64,000 bases of DNA from Oscillospiraceae bacterium (GTDB lineage: Bacteria > Bacillota > Clostridia > Saccharofermentanales > Saccharofermentanaceae): the NCBI GenBank assembly GCA_902780785.1, contig CACZGS010000007.1, positions 1 to 64,000 of the forward strand. Reading direction: 5' to 3'. The notes under the pieces are model-generated. The model searched no databases and was not told where the DNA came from. It worked only from the letters and a program-made list of their open reading frames with translations. How positions within the stretch are numbered: the first letter of the stretch is position 1; each line of letters begins with the position of its first letter. The position numbers were made by a program, and so were the translations under genes. Positions 1 to 8,886 of this stretch are shown in pieces.

Positions 1-2196
1 GGCGAGCGCGTCATCTAATCTTTTTCCTGTTTTCGCGAACTTCTCACCTTCATTAGCATCAACGTTTTTGTTGGACTCGGCGATCTCCATAAGTGCAATA
101 TCCTTGGCGCATTTCTTGCTGATCGGGATATTCGCAAAGAGGGTCTTTTGGATATCTTCGGAGAGAAGAATGCTTAAGAACTGCTTGCAGGAATTTACAT
201 CTCCGGTGTATGAAGAGATCGATACTGCCATGTTCGAACCGATCGTTGCGGTTCTTCCGTCAACGGACGGATAGCCGCAGATCACTGCATTATCGAACCT
301 TTCCGCAAAATCCCTGTAGTCGTAAAAACTGTAGATCACGGTGGGCTGGACGCGCATGCTGTCCTTTGCAGACATAAGGTCTTCCCATTCCTGATCGACG
401 TCCTTGCCCTCAAAATATCCTTTGACAGGGAGGTCCTTGCAGTAATCGAGAATGGCCTTGAATGCGTCGTTGTTAACGTCGATCTTTCCGTCCGCGATAA
501 ACATCTCGCTCGAGTTCGCGAAAAGCTTGGTTGCGACAGCGGTTCTGGAGAAAGACAGCTGGTGGTCGTACACGGGATCAGTTCCGTTGCATACGTTCTT
601 AACCATCGCAGAATATTCTTCGTAATTCAGGCCGTTCTTGCCGCCTATTGCATCAGAAGGCGCTAAGAAACAGTCGACATAAAAGCCTATCGGGAGCTGG
701 TAGAGAGCGCCGCCAAATCTCGAAGCTTCAATGGCATTCGTGAAATAATCCGCTTCATTGATGCCGCTCTCATTCTTCAGATAATCCGTGAGGTCAATGA
801 AATAATCCTTCCTGGAAAGCTGCTCGTTTGCGCCGTTTGTGATGAGGATATCAGGACCTTCTCCGGCAATGATATCCATCGCCAGACGGTCTGATACGCC
901 TGCATAGGAATTGAGGCTGTTCAGTGCTGCGCGGTCCGTGTTGTCCGTATTGGCATAGTCGATCGTACTGTTCGTCTTATAACGGTTATCGAAAAGCATG
1001 AATGAAGTATCACTCTCGCGGTTGAAGCGCATTATCGCTTCGGAGACGCTGTAATCGAGATCCTCAGTAGAAGCGACGGTAAGGATATTCTTGCCTGCCG
1101 CAGGATACTCGTCTGTCCTTGTGAAAGTGCAGAGTGCGAACGGTATCTGGTTCGCACCAACATATCTTGATGTATAGCTGAAGAGGAACTTGTCTTCATC
1201 CGCATACTTGAGTTCGGAATTGTTTGCAAGGAATCTGTTGCAGACAGAGCAGTTAAATGACAGTGTCATCTTGCATGTGCCGACATCCGTATCAATATAG
1301 TATACACCGCCGTCAGTTACAGTTACGAGCTGCCCGTTGCAGTAAGTGAGATTGCGGAGAGGGATGCTGATATATTCCATCTCATCCAGGGCACTTATCT
1401 TTCCCGATTCAAGATCGACAAGGCAATATCTGATCTGGCCGAAATTATAGTTTGCGGATGTGCTTCCCCAGACAACAACTTTGTTCTTTCCGGCACAAAG
1501 AATGCCTTCAGCAAACTTGATGTGGAAATCTCTCGACAGATTATCGAGCCCGACTTTCTTTTTTACCGCACCGCTTACAAGGTCAATAAGCTCAACGCTT
1601 GAAGTCTTTTCCTGCTTGAGCATCGCGATGTCGCTGTCCACGAAAGTAAATCTGTTCGCTGCATCGTTATCCTGTGAGTTCTTGCTTATGACTATCTTGT
1701 TATCCGGAGTGATGCTTCCCGAAGCCTCATCGACAGGGTAAAGGCACTGTTCGCGTGTGGCGAAATTATAAGCATCCACATAAAGGCGGTCTCCTGAGAC
1801 CATATTGTTAAGGCATACGTTATCGCCGAATTCATCCTTGATGACATAATCGCAGACGGCTTTATTGTCTTTATCAAATGACATTATGTGATAGACAGGT
1901 GTTTTGGGTTCTGTCTCAGAGAGGAACATCCATGTGCGGTCAGCGAAAACGGTGATATCGCATATGAAATAGCCGCCGATAGTCTCATTCAGATAATCGA
2001 ATAGTGATGTGTCTTCGGCAAAGTCGTACCAGGACATACCGTCCGGAAGCTTCTCGGGCATCTTGCCGCTCAATACGAGCCCTGATTCGTCTTTAATTGC
2101 ATTCTTGGAAGATCTGCTGCATCCGCATGTGAATAATGAGACAAGAAAGGACGCCGCCAGTAAAGCGGCACCGATCTTCTTGATAGGTCTTTTCAT
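1..2196 (-). CDS. Extracellular solute-binding lipoprotein, C-terminus beyond window
   Basis: The minus-strand frame is open from an ATG at 2196 down to base 1 (732 codons, no stop), so the C-terminus lies outside. The start MKRPIKKIGAALLAASF is a basic-plus-hydrophobic signal peptide ending near C24/C26 (FTCGC), so the protein is probably lipid-anchored. Residues about 30-360 look like a beta-rich propeller-type region without a motif I can name. From about residue 367 (ILTVASTEDLDYSVSEAI, then AGEGPDIL, LSRKDYFIDLTDYL, LYQLPIGF) it resembles a family 1 extracellular solute-binding domain. AGGGGT lies before the start. No permease genes are visible, so substrate and transporter partner are unknown. 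It could equally be a substrate-sensing lipoprotein. Confidence 0.8.
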   Translation of the reverse strand, partial: MKRPIKKIGAALLAASFLVSLFTCGCSRSSKNAIKDESGLVLSGKMPEKLPDGMSWYDFAEDTSLFDYLNETIGGYFICDITVFADRTWMFLSETEPKTPVYHIMSFDKDNKAVCDYVIKDEFGDNVCLNNMVSGDRLYVDAYNFATREQCLYPVDEASGSITPDNKIVISKNSQDNDAANRFTFVDSDIAMLKQEKTSSVELIDLVSGAVKKKVGLDNLSRDFHIKFAEGILCAGKNKVVVWGSTSANYNFGQIRYCLVDLESGKISALDEMEYISIPLRNLTYCNGQLVTVTDGGVYYIDTDVGTCKMTLSFNCSVCNRFLANNSELKYADEDKFLFSYTSRYVGANQIPFALCTFTRTDEYPAAGKNILTVASTEDLDYSVSEAIMRFNRESDTSFMLFDNRYKTNSTIDYANTDNTDRAALNSLNSYAGVSDRLAMDIIAGEGPDILITNGANEQLSRKDYFIDLTDYLKNESGINEADYFTNAIEASRFGGALYQLPIGFYVDCFLAPSDAIGGKNGLNYEEYSAMVKNVCNGTDPVYDHQLSFSRTAVATKLFANSSEMFIADGKIDVNNDAFKAILDYCKDLPVKGYFEGKDVDQEWEDLMSAKDSMRVQPTVIYSFYDYRDFAERFDNAVICGYPSVDGRTATIGSNMAVSISSYTGDVNSCKQFLSILLSEDIQKTLFANIPISKKCAKDIALMEIAESNKNVDANEGEKFAKTGKRLDDALA

Positions 2197-2305
2197 AAAA
2201 TACTTTACCCCTGGTCTTTTATCCCCAGCATTCAAATAAGCACATACAGTATTTAACCCGTGTATATACTTTCTTTCAATGTCAAAATGAGGCGAAATCG
2301 TGCGA

Positions 2306-3544
2306 TTAGCCGCGCGCTGCTATCAGATTATAGATAGTCATGAACAGCGCCTGCAGGAGTTTGATACCGAAGATCGCACCTGCAACGATACCTATGATCA
2401 TGAAGATCCTCTTCATTGATCTAGGCCATGTGCCGACGATATTTCCTGTCTGGCCGTTTACGAGGACACGGTAGACCGTGCCGTTGTAATCGAAAGATGT
2501 GATCCAGATCGGCGCGAGAACATACTTCGCGTGGACGTTGGTAGCTTCAGGCTTCATATCGATCTTGGCGATGACGTCAGCGTCCTCAAGGCTCTTGATG
2601 CTCCTGGTGATCTTGTCATAGATCTTGCCCATGGCTGTCTGCCATGCCGTTGTTCCGTCAACCGTATAGCTCTCTGACCAGAAACCTGCGAGGAGGTTGG
2701 GGTCATATTTCTTCATGAAGTTGAAGTCGAACTTGGATACCGACTTCCAGTAAGCGTCCTTTTCGAGCCTGCTTGAAGCCACGAGAGTCAGGTTCTTAAT
2801 GGGCAGCTTGCAGACGCCTTCGGCCTTATGGTACTTCGTGTACTGGTCATCGCCGCTGCCGACTGTCTTTCCGAACTTGCCCTTGTAAGGTGTATATGTG
2901 TCGGCGTCGAAAACCCAGTAAGGAACATAAACGCCTACGAGGTCAGTGATCTCTGAATTCTTCTTAAGATCCGTCGGTGCCATTCTTCTGGCGGAGATCC
3001 ACTGCTTGAAGATATTCTGGGCTTCTTCCTTGCTGATCTTGAAGGGGATGACACCCGTAGGTTCCATCATTCCGGACGTGTTGCCCGACTCTGTGATGGA
3101 GTTGGATCCGCAGTAAGGGCACAAGCCGGAGAGTGAACTCTTGTCAGCGAGGAACTGACCGCCGCACGTACCGCAGATCAGGAGTTTGCTCTCTGTCTGC
3201 ATGAGATGACGGCCCGCATTGTTCTGCAGGTCATCAAGTGAATAACCCAGTCCGGGAGCGACAGGCATCGTCTTCAATGCAACGGTGCTGCCGCAGAAAT
3301 TACATATGAGACCGCCTGTGGAAGGATCGAAAGCAAGTGTCGCACCGCATGACGGACACTTGTTGTCTGATGTTGTCTGGTTTGTCAAAGAAGAAGCGTC
3401 GATGGTTGCCGGACCTGCAACCGGAACGGATGTCTCGCTGTCTTTTGCAACAGGCGCATTGCCGTAAGATACGTTAAGCTCTTCGAGTCTTTCCTGTGCT
3501 TCACGCTTGTCAAATTCACTTCTCGTATTGAAAATGTTACCCAT
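2306..3544 (-). CDS. Membrane protein with two TFIIB-type zinc ribbons
   Basis: 412 residues. Two Cys4 zinc ribbons are visible: CPSCGATL...CNFCG near residues 63-86 and CGTCGGQF...CPYCG near 125-148. A conserved middle region follows (GVIPFKISKEEAQNIF; GVYVPYWVFDADTY), then APIWITSFDYNG and GQTGNIVG, and one C-terminal membrane span at about 380-400. The same order of elements occurs in the protein at 54895-55956, so the two are paralogues. The start is supported by AAGGAG seven bases upstream. The family is common in Clostridia and has no established biochemical role. The architecture suggests a membrane-tethered zinc protein acting in the cytoplasm. Confidence 0.8.
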   Translation of the reverse strand: MGNIFNTRSEFDKREAQERLEELNVSYGNAPVAKDSETSVPVAGPATIDASSLTNQTTSDNKCPSCGATLAFDPSTGGLICNFCGSTVALKTMPVAPGLGYSLDDLQNNAGRHLMQTESKLLICGTCGGQFLADKSSLSGLCPYCGSNSITESGNTSGMMEPTGVIPFKISKEEAQNIFKQWISARRMAPTDLKKNSEITDLVGVYVPYWVFDADTYTPYKGKFGKTVGSGDDQYTKYHKAEGVCKLPIKNLTLVASSRLEKDAYWKSVSKFDFNFMKKYDPNLLAGFWSESYTVDGTTAWQTAMGKIYDKITRSIKSLEDADVIAKIDMKPEATNVHAKYVLAPIWITSFDYNGTVYRVLVNGQTGNIVGTWPRSMKRIFMIIGIVAGAIFGIKLLQALFMTIYNLIAARG

Positions 3545-3956
3545 AACCCTTACTCCTTAATTCTCTTCTGAAACTCCCTCATTCCATGGCGCGTGAAGTA
3601 ACCGCGCACCAAGATAATTGTATCAGAAAAAGGGGCACTTAAAAATATTAAGAGGAGCGAAAAGCCTTGCTCTTTGTTGGTCTTGTATAGTGGGAAAAGG
3701 TATTTGAACGTGCCGGGATCTTTACCGGCACTCCGGGAAGCGCTATTCTTCTCCAGCGCATTCCTGATATGAACAGCGCTTTCCCTTTTGCCAACCGAAG
3801 TATAGCATTGGCCCTGAAATCTTTGTGGCGAAATCTTCGTGAAGACTGAGTGAAAGCTGTGTGATTTTGTTTCCGCCCTTCCGGCAGGTCAGTCTTGACG
3901 GCTCAAAGATCCTGCTGTATCATCACGGCAGAATTCTTAAAGACGGAGGAACACCA

Positions 3957-3977
3957 ATGAGAAAGACGATCTGCTGA
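3957..3977 (+). CDS. Six-codon leader peptide MRKTIC
   Basis: ATG AGA AAG ACG ATC TGC TGA encodes MRKTIC. GGAGGA (3945-3950) is placed six bases before the ATG, a better Shine-Dalgarno than many full genes here have. A strong terminator lies 62 bases after the stop, and the ABC-F gene follows. This is the layout of ribosome-mediated attenuation, in which antibiotic-stalled ribosomes on a short uORF prevent terminator formation; it is known for several ABC-F and Erm resistance genes. The function is inferred from layout only. Confidence 0.55.
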   Translation: MRKTIC

Positions 3978-4039
3978 TAGTTTAATAACTGCCTCGCGGA
4001 TAAGTCTGTTTTTGTGTGTTCATTTATATTGCATTTTAT

Positions 4040-4072
4040 AAGCCGCGGCCGCTACTGTAGTCGCGGCTTTTG
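4040..4072 (+). terminator. Terminator/attenuator upstream of ABC-F gene
   Basis: An 8-bp stem AAGCCGCG/CGCGGCTT (4040-4047 with 4062-4069) with a 14-base loop is followed by TTTTGATTTAT. It sits between the six-codon ORF and the ABC-F start, with no full gene upstream on this strand, so it is best read as an attenuator. Confidence 0.7.
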
Positions 4073-4109
4073 ATTTATCCGGCAGAGGATTTTCGAAAGG
4101 AGAATCATT

Positions 4110-5570
4110 ATGCCTGTGATTAACATAAACAATCTGACATTCGGATACGACGGGTCTGAGAAGACCTTATTTGACGATGTCACCATAACTCTGGACACGT
4201 CCTGGAAGCTTGCCCTGGCAGGCAGGAACGGCAGGGGAAAGACCACGTTCTTCAAGCTCTTGAGGGGCGAGCTGCCTTACAGCGGAACGATCACCGGAGT
4301 GCCGGAGACGATCCTTTTCCCCATGACCGAGCTCCCCGACAATGAGGACTGGAGAGTTCGAAAAGAGCTCAACTTAATGGGCGCGGATCCCGACATCATG
4401 TGGCGTCCGATGGAGACATTATCAGGCGGCGAGCGCACCAAGCTGATGCTTGCAAACCTCTTTGCGGCTGACGGCATTTACCCTCTTATCGACGAGCCGA
4501 CAAACCATCTGGACAGGCAGGGAAGAGAGGCTGTCGCTGACTATCTTGCGTCGAAGGACGGCTTCATCCTGATATCGCATGACCGTGCGTTCTTAGACCG
4601 CTGTACCGACCACACGCTGGTCATAACGAAGACCGGCTTGGAGCTCGTCGGAGCTTCATATTCAGTCTGGTGGGAGAACAACGAGCAGCGCATGGAAAGC
4701 GAGCGCGCAAGGAACGACCAGCTCAGAAAAGAGATGAGCTCCATTGATGCCGCAATGAAGAAGAATGCCCAGTGGTCTTCAAAGGCTGAGGGATATAAGA
4801 ACCGCAGCAAGGCTCCTTCCAAGGTCGCCGAGGACCATTTCAGAAGGGCATATGAAGGTGCAAAATCCAAGAAACTCATGTCGCTGTCAAAGAACCTCGA
4901 ACAGCGAAACGAGCGCAAATTAGAGGAGAAGCAGAGCCTTCTTAAGGATCTTGAGCGCACTGAGACACTTAAGATCACGGGCACGGAGCACCACAACAAG
5001 ATGCCTGTAATCCTTAAGGATGTGACTCTGCTGCGTTACGGCGAGCCTGTCGTCGCAGGTCTTAACCTCACCATAGAGCGAGGATGCAAGATATCCCTGC
5101 AGGGCAAAAACGGATGCGGCAAGAGTACGCTGATCAAATATCTGGCGGGTCTTGGTGAAGCTGAGGGAATAACTGCAGAAGGCGATATCTACATAGCGCC
5201 CGGCCTGAAGATCTCTTATGTCGGCCAGGACACTTCGTCTCTTAAGGGCCCCTTGTACGACATTGCCGGTGAACGCGGATGCGACAAGACGATCTTTTCG
5301 ACGATCCTGATCAAGATGGGATTTACGAAGGAGATGCTGTACAGAGACGTCTCCGCGCTGTCTCTCGGGCAGAAGAAATTCGTCATGATCGCCCTGTCAC
5401 TGTGCGAGCATGCCGACCTCTACCTCTGGGACGAGCCTTTGAACTACATCGACGTCTATATGAGGCAGGAGATCGAGCGTCTGGTCAAAGATAACAATGT
5501 TACAATGCTCTTCGTTGAGCACGACAGGACGTTCTCTGAGTCAGTCGCGGACAGGGAAGTTCAGATATAA
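4110..5570 (+). CDS. Lsa-like ABC-F ATPase, putative ribosomal protection protein
   Basis: 486 residues, no membrane spans, two ABC domains in tandem: the ABC-F layout. Domain 1 has Walker A GRNGRGKTT (about 40-48), signature LSGGERTK and Walker B IDEPTNHLD. A charged, helical linker (about 190-290) would be the P-site tRNA interaction motif. Domain 2 has Walker A GKNGCGKST, a degenerate signature LSLGQKKF and Walker B WDEPLNYIDV. The SLGQKK and WDEPLNYID forms are typical of the Lsa/Vga/Sal group, which displaces lincosamides, streptogramin A and pleuromutilins from the ribosome. RBS AAGGAG precedes the ATG. The leader resembles an attenuator. The 3' end overlaps the convergent gene by 30 bases. 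Its drug spectrum cannot be read from sequence, and a housekeeping ABC-F role is possible. Confidence 0.85.
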   Translation: MPVININNLTFGYDGSEKTLFDDVTITLDTSWKLALAGRNGRGKTTFFKLLRGELPYSGTITGVPETILFPMTELPDNEDWRVRKELNLMGADPDIMWRPMETLSGGERTKLMLANLFAADGIYPLIDEPTNHLDRQGREAVADYLASKDGFILISHDRAFLDRCTDHTLVITKTGLELVGASYSVWWENNEQRMESERARNDQLRKEMSSIDAAMKKNAQWSSKAEGYKNRSKAPSKVAEDHFRRAYEGAKSKKLMSLSKNLEQRNERKLEEKQSLLKDLERTETLKITGTEHHNKMPVILKDVTLLRYGEPVVAGLNLTIERGCKISLQGKNGCGKSTLIKYLAGLGEAEGITAEGDIYIAPGLKISYVGQDTSSLKGPLYDIAGERGCDKTIFSTILIKMGFTKEMLYRDVSALSLGQKKFVMIALSLCEHADLYLWDEPLNYIDVYMRQEIERLVKDNNVTMLFVEHDRTFSESVADREVQI

Positions 5571-6107
5571 GCTTTCAGTCTTCGGATCCCTTTTTATGTA
5601 CGCGAAGAACTTCTTGCCGGTGACAAATGCCACTTCAGTCTGAGGCTCGAATTTAAAGTAGTTGACGAAGCTGCTATAGCTTAAGTATCCTTCTTTGCCG
5701 TCGACGGTCCAGCCGCCCTCGGCCTTCTGGACTTCGATCCAATTAATGGTCGCGATGTTGCACTCGAGATCTTCGGGCAGCAGCATTTTCAGATATTTGG
5801 CATAGTGAGTCTCACGTGCCTTCTTATATGCGCGGTCGTCCAGGAAAAAGTAGAAGAACGGCAGGAATGCGCATGCGGCGATGAGAAGCAGGGTCGCTGT
5901 CACGGCAAAGACCGTCTCATGGCTGTTAACGAAGTCGGGGAATAACAAGATTATCAATGCTGTTATTACGGCAACGATAACAGGCGGGATGAGGGTCTTA
6001 AAGAGCGATGCGCGGTGAGTCTTGAACGCAGCGTAAGGCTCGAACATGACCAGTTCGGGATTATTGAGAAGTATCTCGCGTTCTTCGGGCGTGACTTTGC
6101 GCTTCAT
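5541..6107 (-). CDS. YcxB-like membrane protein
   Basis: 188 residues. Two close membrane spans (about 37-57 and 67-90) are followed by a soluble C-terminal domain of YcxB type, with WIEVQKAEGGWTVDGKEGY and FVTGKKFFAYIKRD as recognisable parts. Function unknown. It lies 9 bases after the flavodoxin-type gene on the same strand, so the two are probably cotranscribed. The last 30 bases overlap the end of the convergent ABC-F gene. Confidence 0.65.
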   Translation of the reverse strand: MKRKVTPEEREILLNNPELVMFEPYAAFKTHRASLFKTLIPPVIVAVITALIILLFPDFVNSHETVFAVTATLLLIAACAFLPFFYFFLDDRAYKKARETHYAKYLKMLLPEDLECNIATINWIEVQKAEGGWTVDGKEGYLSYSSFVNYFKFEPQTEVAFVTGKKFFAYIKRDPKTESLYLNFPVRD

Positions 6108-6116
6108 GGTACGTGA

Positions 6117-6665
6117 TCAGATATTCTTGCAGAACTCTATTATCTCGGCCTTTCTGGGCTCGACGTTCTCTTTGTATTCGATCGAAGTAAGGCCCAGGTG
6201 GCCTGCACGTTCGATCTCGAGATGGCCGTAGAAATGCTCGATGCTGCCGATAAGTCTCTCGCACTCGGGCATGTTGGGACCGGTGCGGAGCGCGACGGCA
6301 TAGCCTTTTTTGCCGGGCTTGATCGTAGCGTGGGGATCGTGAGTGTTGCACCAAGGAGTGCATCTGTCGATGAATGCCTTGTACTGGCCGGGAATGTCCG
6401 CCCAGTATGAAGGCGCGACAGATACGATGATGTCGGCTTCGTCGAATTCGTTCATGATATCCCTTATGACCTGTGCATCGGGCATTACGCAGGAAGCCGT
6501 GTTGTGGCAGGCCCTGCAGCCTTTACAGAAAGCGAAGGTGTAATCGTCTATACAAATGGATCTGGTGTCATAGCGCGTATTGAGCTCGCCTTCAATGATC
6601 TTAACGATCTCGGCGGTGGCACCTGTTCTTACGGGACTGCAATTGATAATAAGTGCTTTCATCAT
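6117..6665 (-). CDS. Flavodoxin-family FMN-dependent oxidoreductase
   Basis: 182 residues. The start MMKALIINCSPVRTGATAEI gives the phosphate-binding loop (SPVRTGAT) of the flavodoxin/NADPH-dependent FMN reductase fold. Two CxxC-like pairs, CKGC and CHNTASC (about 50-60), match iron-sulfur flavoprotein-like members. Later VSVAPSYWADIPGQYKAFID is the FMN-contacting region. It probably binds FMN and passes electrons to an unknown partner in the cytoplasm. AAGGACT is a modest RBS. It leads a two-gene unit with the YcxB-like gene. Confidence 0.8.
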   Translation of the reverse strand: MMKALIINCSPVRTGATAEIVKIIEGELNTRYDTRSICIDDYTFAFCKGCRACHNTASCVMPDAQVIRDIMNEFDEADIIVSVAPSYWADIPGQYKAFIDRCTPWCNTHDPHATIKPGKKGYAVALRTGPNMPECERLIGSIEHFYGHLEIERAGHLGLTSIEYKENVEPRKAEIIEFCKNI

Positions 6666-6791
6666 GTCTTCTAGTCCTTTTTAAAGAGGATTATACACCA
6701 GCGGTCAAGATTGCAAACTCCGAATTTACAAATGTCATAACGTATTTTTACTGTTATACTTCTTGTGTTAATTATCTTTTGGGAGTCCGGT

Positions 6792-8720
6792 ATGGGTGTG
6801 AAGCTGTTCGACAAGGGAAGTATTGAAAAGCTTGACCGCAAGCTGTTTTTGGCATCACTGATCCTTTCAGTGATCAATTTTACGGTCACGCTCCTGATGT
6901 ATCTTGATGTCCTGCAGGATAACTTCATCACGTATTTCACGTGGCCTGTAGCGATCGCATTGCTCCTGATATCTTTCAGGAAGCTCGGGATATTTGAATT
7001 CAAGAAGATCAACATCAAAAACCCGTTCCTGATCGTTATTCTGGTCGTCACGGCAATCTATTTCATTACGCATTTCTATAATTTCGGCAATGCTCCGTGG
7101 AACACTTTCGGACTCTTCGATGACGGCGCGTGGGATATTTTCGATGCGCGGAAAATGTGCTTTACGAGCAAGAGATTCGAACTGATCTTCTGGGATGAGA
7201 ACATCGGCCTTATCAGCCGTGAGCTCGTATTCCATTACTTTATGGTGATCCTGTTCAAGATCTTCGGTTACAATCTCCTGACCTTCAATGTCGGACTGAT
7301 CTTCCTCGGCTTCATCACCGTTCTGTTCACGACACTGACAGCTTATGAACTTAAGAAGGATCCCGTCATCGCAGGCGCTTGCGGAATCTTTCTGAACTTC
7401 ATGCCTCTTAACTTCACACAGGTTTACATGGGCCACAGATATGCGATCTGCGGACCTTTGCTGATGATATCTTTCTACTTCATCGTCCGCGCGTTTAAGA
7501 GAAATTCGCTCCTTGCCGCAGTTACCGGAGGCGTATTCGCAGGCCTTACGATGGAGAGCGCGATCATGGGCAAGCAGTATATCTACGGCCTTATCGCGAC
7601 CGGCGTAGTCGTTCTTATCTATCTGCTTATAAAGAAGCGCGAAAACATCGCCTCGTTCATTACTTCAGTAACCGCGATCCTTACAGGTTATCTCGTTGCT
7701 ACGACGCCTCTTTATACATACATGTTTACGCACTGGAAGCTCTACAGCTTCAGGGAATCCGCGCTTACGAGAGAATTCTTCGAGAGACTCAAGAATGAAG
7801 GCTTCAAGGTCGTTTCCGATAACCTTGAGATCTTAAAGGAAGTGGTCTTCGCGGATTCTTCCGGATACAGACAGTTCTCCAACGGAAGCCCCGTTCTCCG
7901 CTGGTATCTTGTCGTATTCCTCATCATCGGCATCGTTGTTCTCCTTAAGAGAAAAGAGATCGGCGTTATCTTCCTTGCAGCGATCCCTTTTGCAGGAAGC
8001 ATCATCACGATCACATACGACTTCAGAATACTGATCGCCGCACCGTTCATGTGCATTCTCATCACGGAAGGTGTTTTCGCTGCATTCGAATTGATATTCA
8101 AAAAGCGCGAGGGCGCAGAGAAGCTTTATCCTTACTTTGCATCAGCACTCATGCTCATCATGATGTTCCCGCACTTCACGTATCTTAAGCGTCTGGCTGA
8201 CGATCCGAATTCCGAGTATCTGCTGCCGCACTATTCAGTTGCCGTATCGAGATATGTATCCGACGTTGCTGCAGGCTCTGAGACTCCAAGCGTAGCGATG
8301 AAGAAAAATGAGTTCAACCGCCCGAACACCAATGACAGATACGATGTCCTGGCCTGTGTCGAATATACTTATGCGCATGTCCACGCATATATCGGAGGCG
8401 AGTATTCAAGAGAGATCTTAAGCCTTTGCGGTGACTTTCCTTACATAAGCCGTTCCGAAGACGACATGAGGATCATTGTCTACAATGCGCTCCAGAACTA
8501 TCAGGCGGGAAGCAAGGATCTGGTGCTTGTTTTCGAGATCGACCAGCAGGTAGAAAGTCTTGTAAACGAACTTGCCGCCACCGGACTTTGCGAAGCGAAG
8601 TACGATGCCTATACGGTCGACGGCAACTATGTCCTCCTTTGCAGGCTTTATGTTAATAACGCTGATATCGAAGCGTTCAGGGATGCCTCTTACGTCATCA
8701 TAAGTATGTATTACGAGTGA
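6792..8720 (+). CDS. Polytopic membrane protein, GT-C glycosyltransferase-like
   Basis: 642 residues if started at the ATG at 6792, which has GGGAG six bases upstream; an in-frame start at 6765 has no RBS. About 10-12 membrane spans fill residues 15-460, and a soluble domain follows. After the second or third span comes an acidic loop (GLFDDGAWDIFDARKM), then a helix FHYFMVILFKIFGYNLLTF. This matches the organisation of GT-C (PMT/ArnT-like) polyprenyl-phosphate sugar transferases, where the first loop carries the catalytic acid. The substrate is unknown. A terminator follows at 8748. Confidence is good for a membrane protein, moderate for transferase activity. Confidence 0.65.
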   Translation: MGVKLFDKGSIEKLDRKLFLASLILSVINFTVTLLMYLDVLQDNFITYFTWPVAIALLLISFRKLGIFEFKKINIKNPFLIVILVVTAIYFITHFYNFGNAPWNTFGLFDDGAWDIFDARKMCFTSKRFELIFWDENIGLISRELVFHYFMVILFKIFGYNLLTFNVGLIFLGFITVLFTTLTAYELKKDPVIAGACGIFLNFMPLNFTQVYMGHRYAICGPLLMISFYFIVRAFKRNSLLAAVTGGVFAGLTMESAIMGKQYIYGLIATGVVVLIYLLIKKRENIASFITSVTAILTGYLVATTPLYTYMFTHWKLYSFRESALTREFFERLKNEGFKVVSDNLEILKEVVFADSSGYRQFSNGSPVLRWYLVVFLIIGIVVLLKRKEIGVIFLAAIPFAGSIITITYDFRILIAAPFMCILITEGVFAAFELIFKKREGAEKLYPYFASALMLIMMFPHFTYLKRLADDPNSEYLLPHYSVAVSRYVSDVAAGSETPSVAMKKNEFNRPNTNDRYDVLACVEYTYAHVHAYIGGEYSREILSLCGDFPYISRSEDDMRIIVYNALQNYQAGSKDLVLVFEIDQQVESLVNELAATGLCEAKYDAYTVDGNYVLLCRLYVNNADIEAFRDASYVIISMYYE

Positions 8721-8747
8721 TCCTAAATAATTAAATAACGCATGCAG

Positions 8748-8783
8748 ATGACACGTTTCCGCGAGGGGAACGTGTCATTTTTG
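8748..8783 (+). terminator. Rho-independent terminator
   Basis: A 10-bp stem ATGACACGTT/AACGTGTCAT (8748-8757 with 8769-8778) is followed by TTTTTG. It ends the GT-C-like gene and separates it from the PadR cluster. Confidence 0.85.
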
Positions 8784-8811
8784 TATCCGCGAAAAATTTT
8801 CTCCAACCCTA

Positions 8812-8870
8812 TTGACAAACTATATCGGGAGGCGATATACTCGGGCTACGATATATCGGAAGCCGATATA
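8812..8870 (+). promoter_or_regulatory. PadR-cluster promoter with two tandem inverted-repeat operators
   Basis: TTGACA (8812-8817) and TATACT (8836-8841) are spaced by 18 bases. TATATCG-N5-CGATATA (8821-8839) fills the spacer and overlaps the -10, and a stronger perfect repeat TATATCGG-N3-CCGATATA occupies 8852-8870, just before the RBS. The two centres are 31 bp apart, about three helical turns, so two dimers could bind the same face. This is a classic autorepressor layout for the PadR gene that follows. Confidence 0.8.
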
Positions 8871-8886
8871 AAGGAGGATAAAGGAA

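Larger units (their letters stand above)
3545..4109 (+). other. Long 5' leader/intergenic region of the ABC-F gene
   Basis: 565 bases without a normal-length gene. Several potential stems are visible: GTGCCGG/CCGGCAC around 3710-3731, and GGAAGCGCT paired with AGCGCATTCC around 3738-3767. They are followed by a six-codon ORF with an excellent RBS (3957-3977) and a strong terminator hairpin (4040-4072) just before the ABC-F gene. I see no tRNA or known riboswitch class. The most economical reading is a structured regulatory leader for the downstream gene. Confidence 0.5.
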
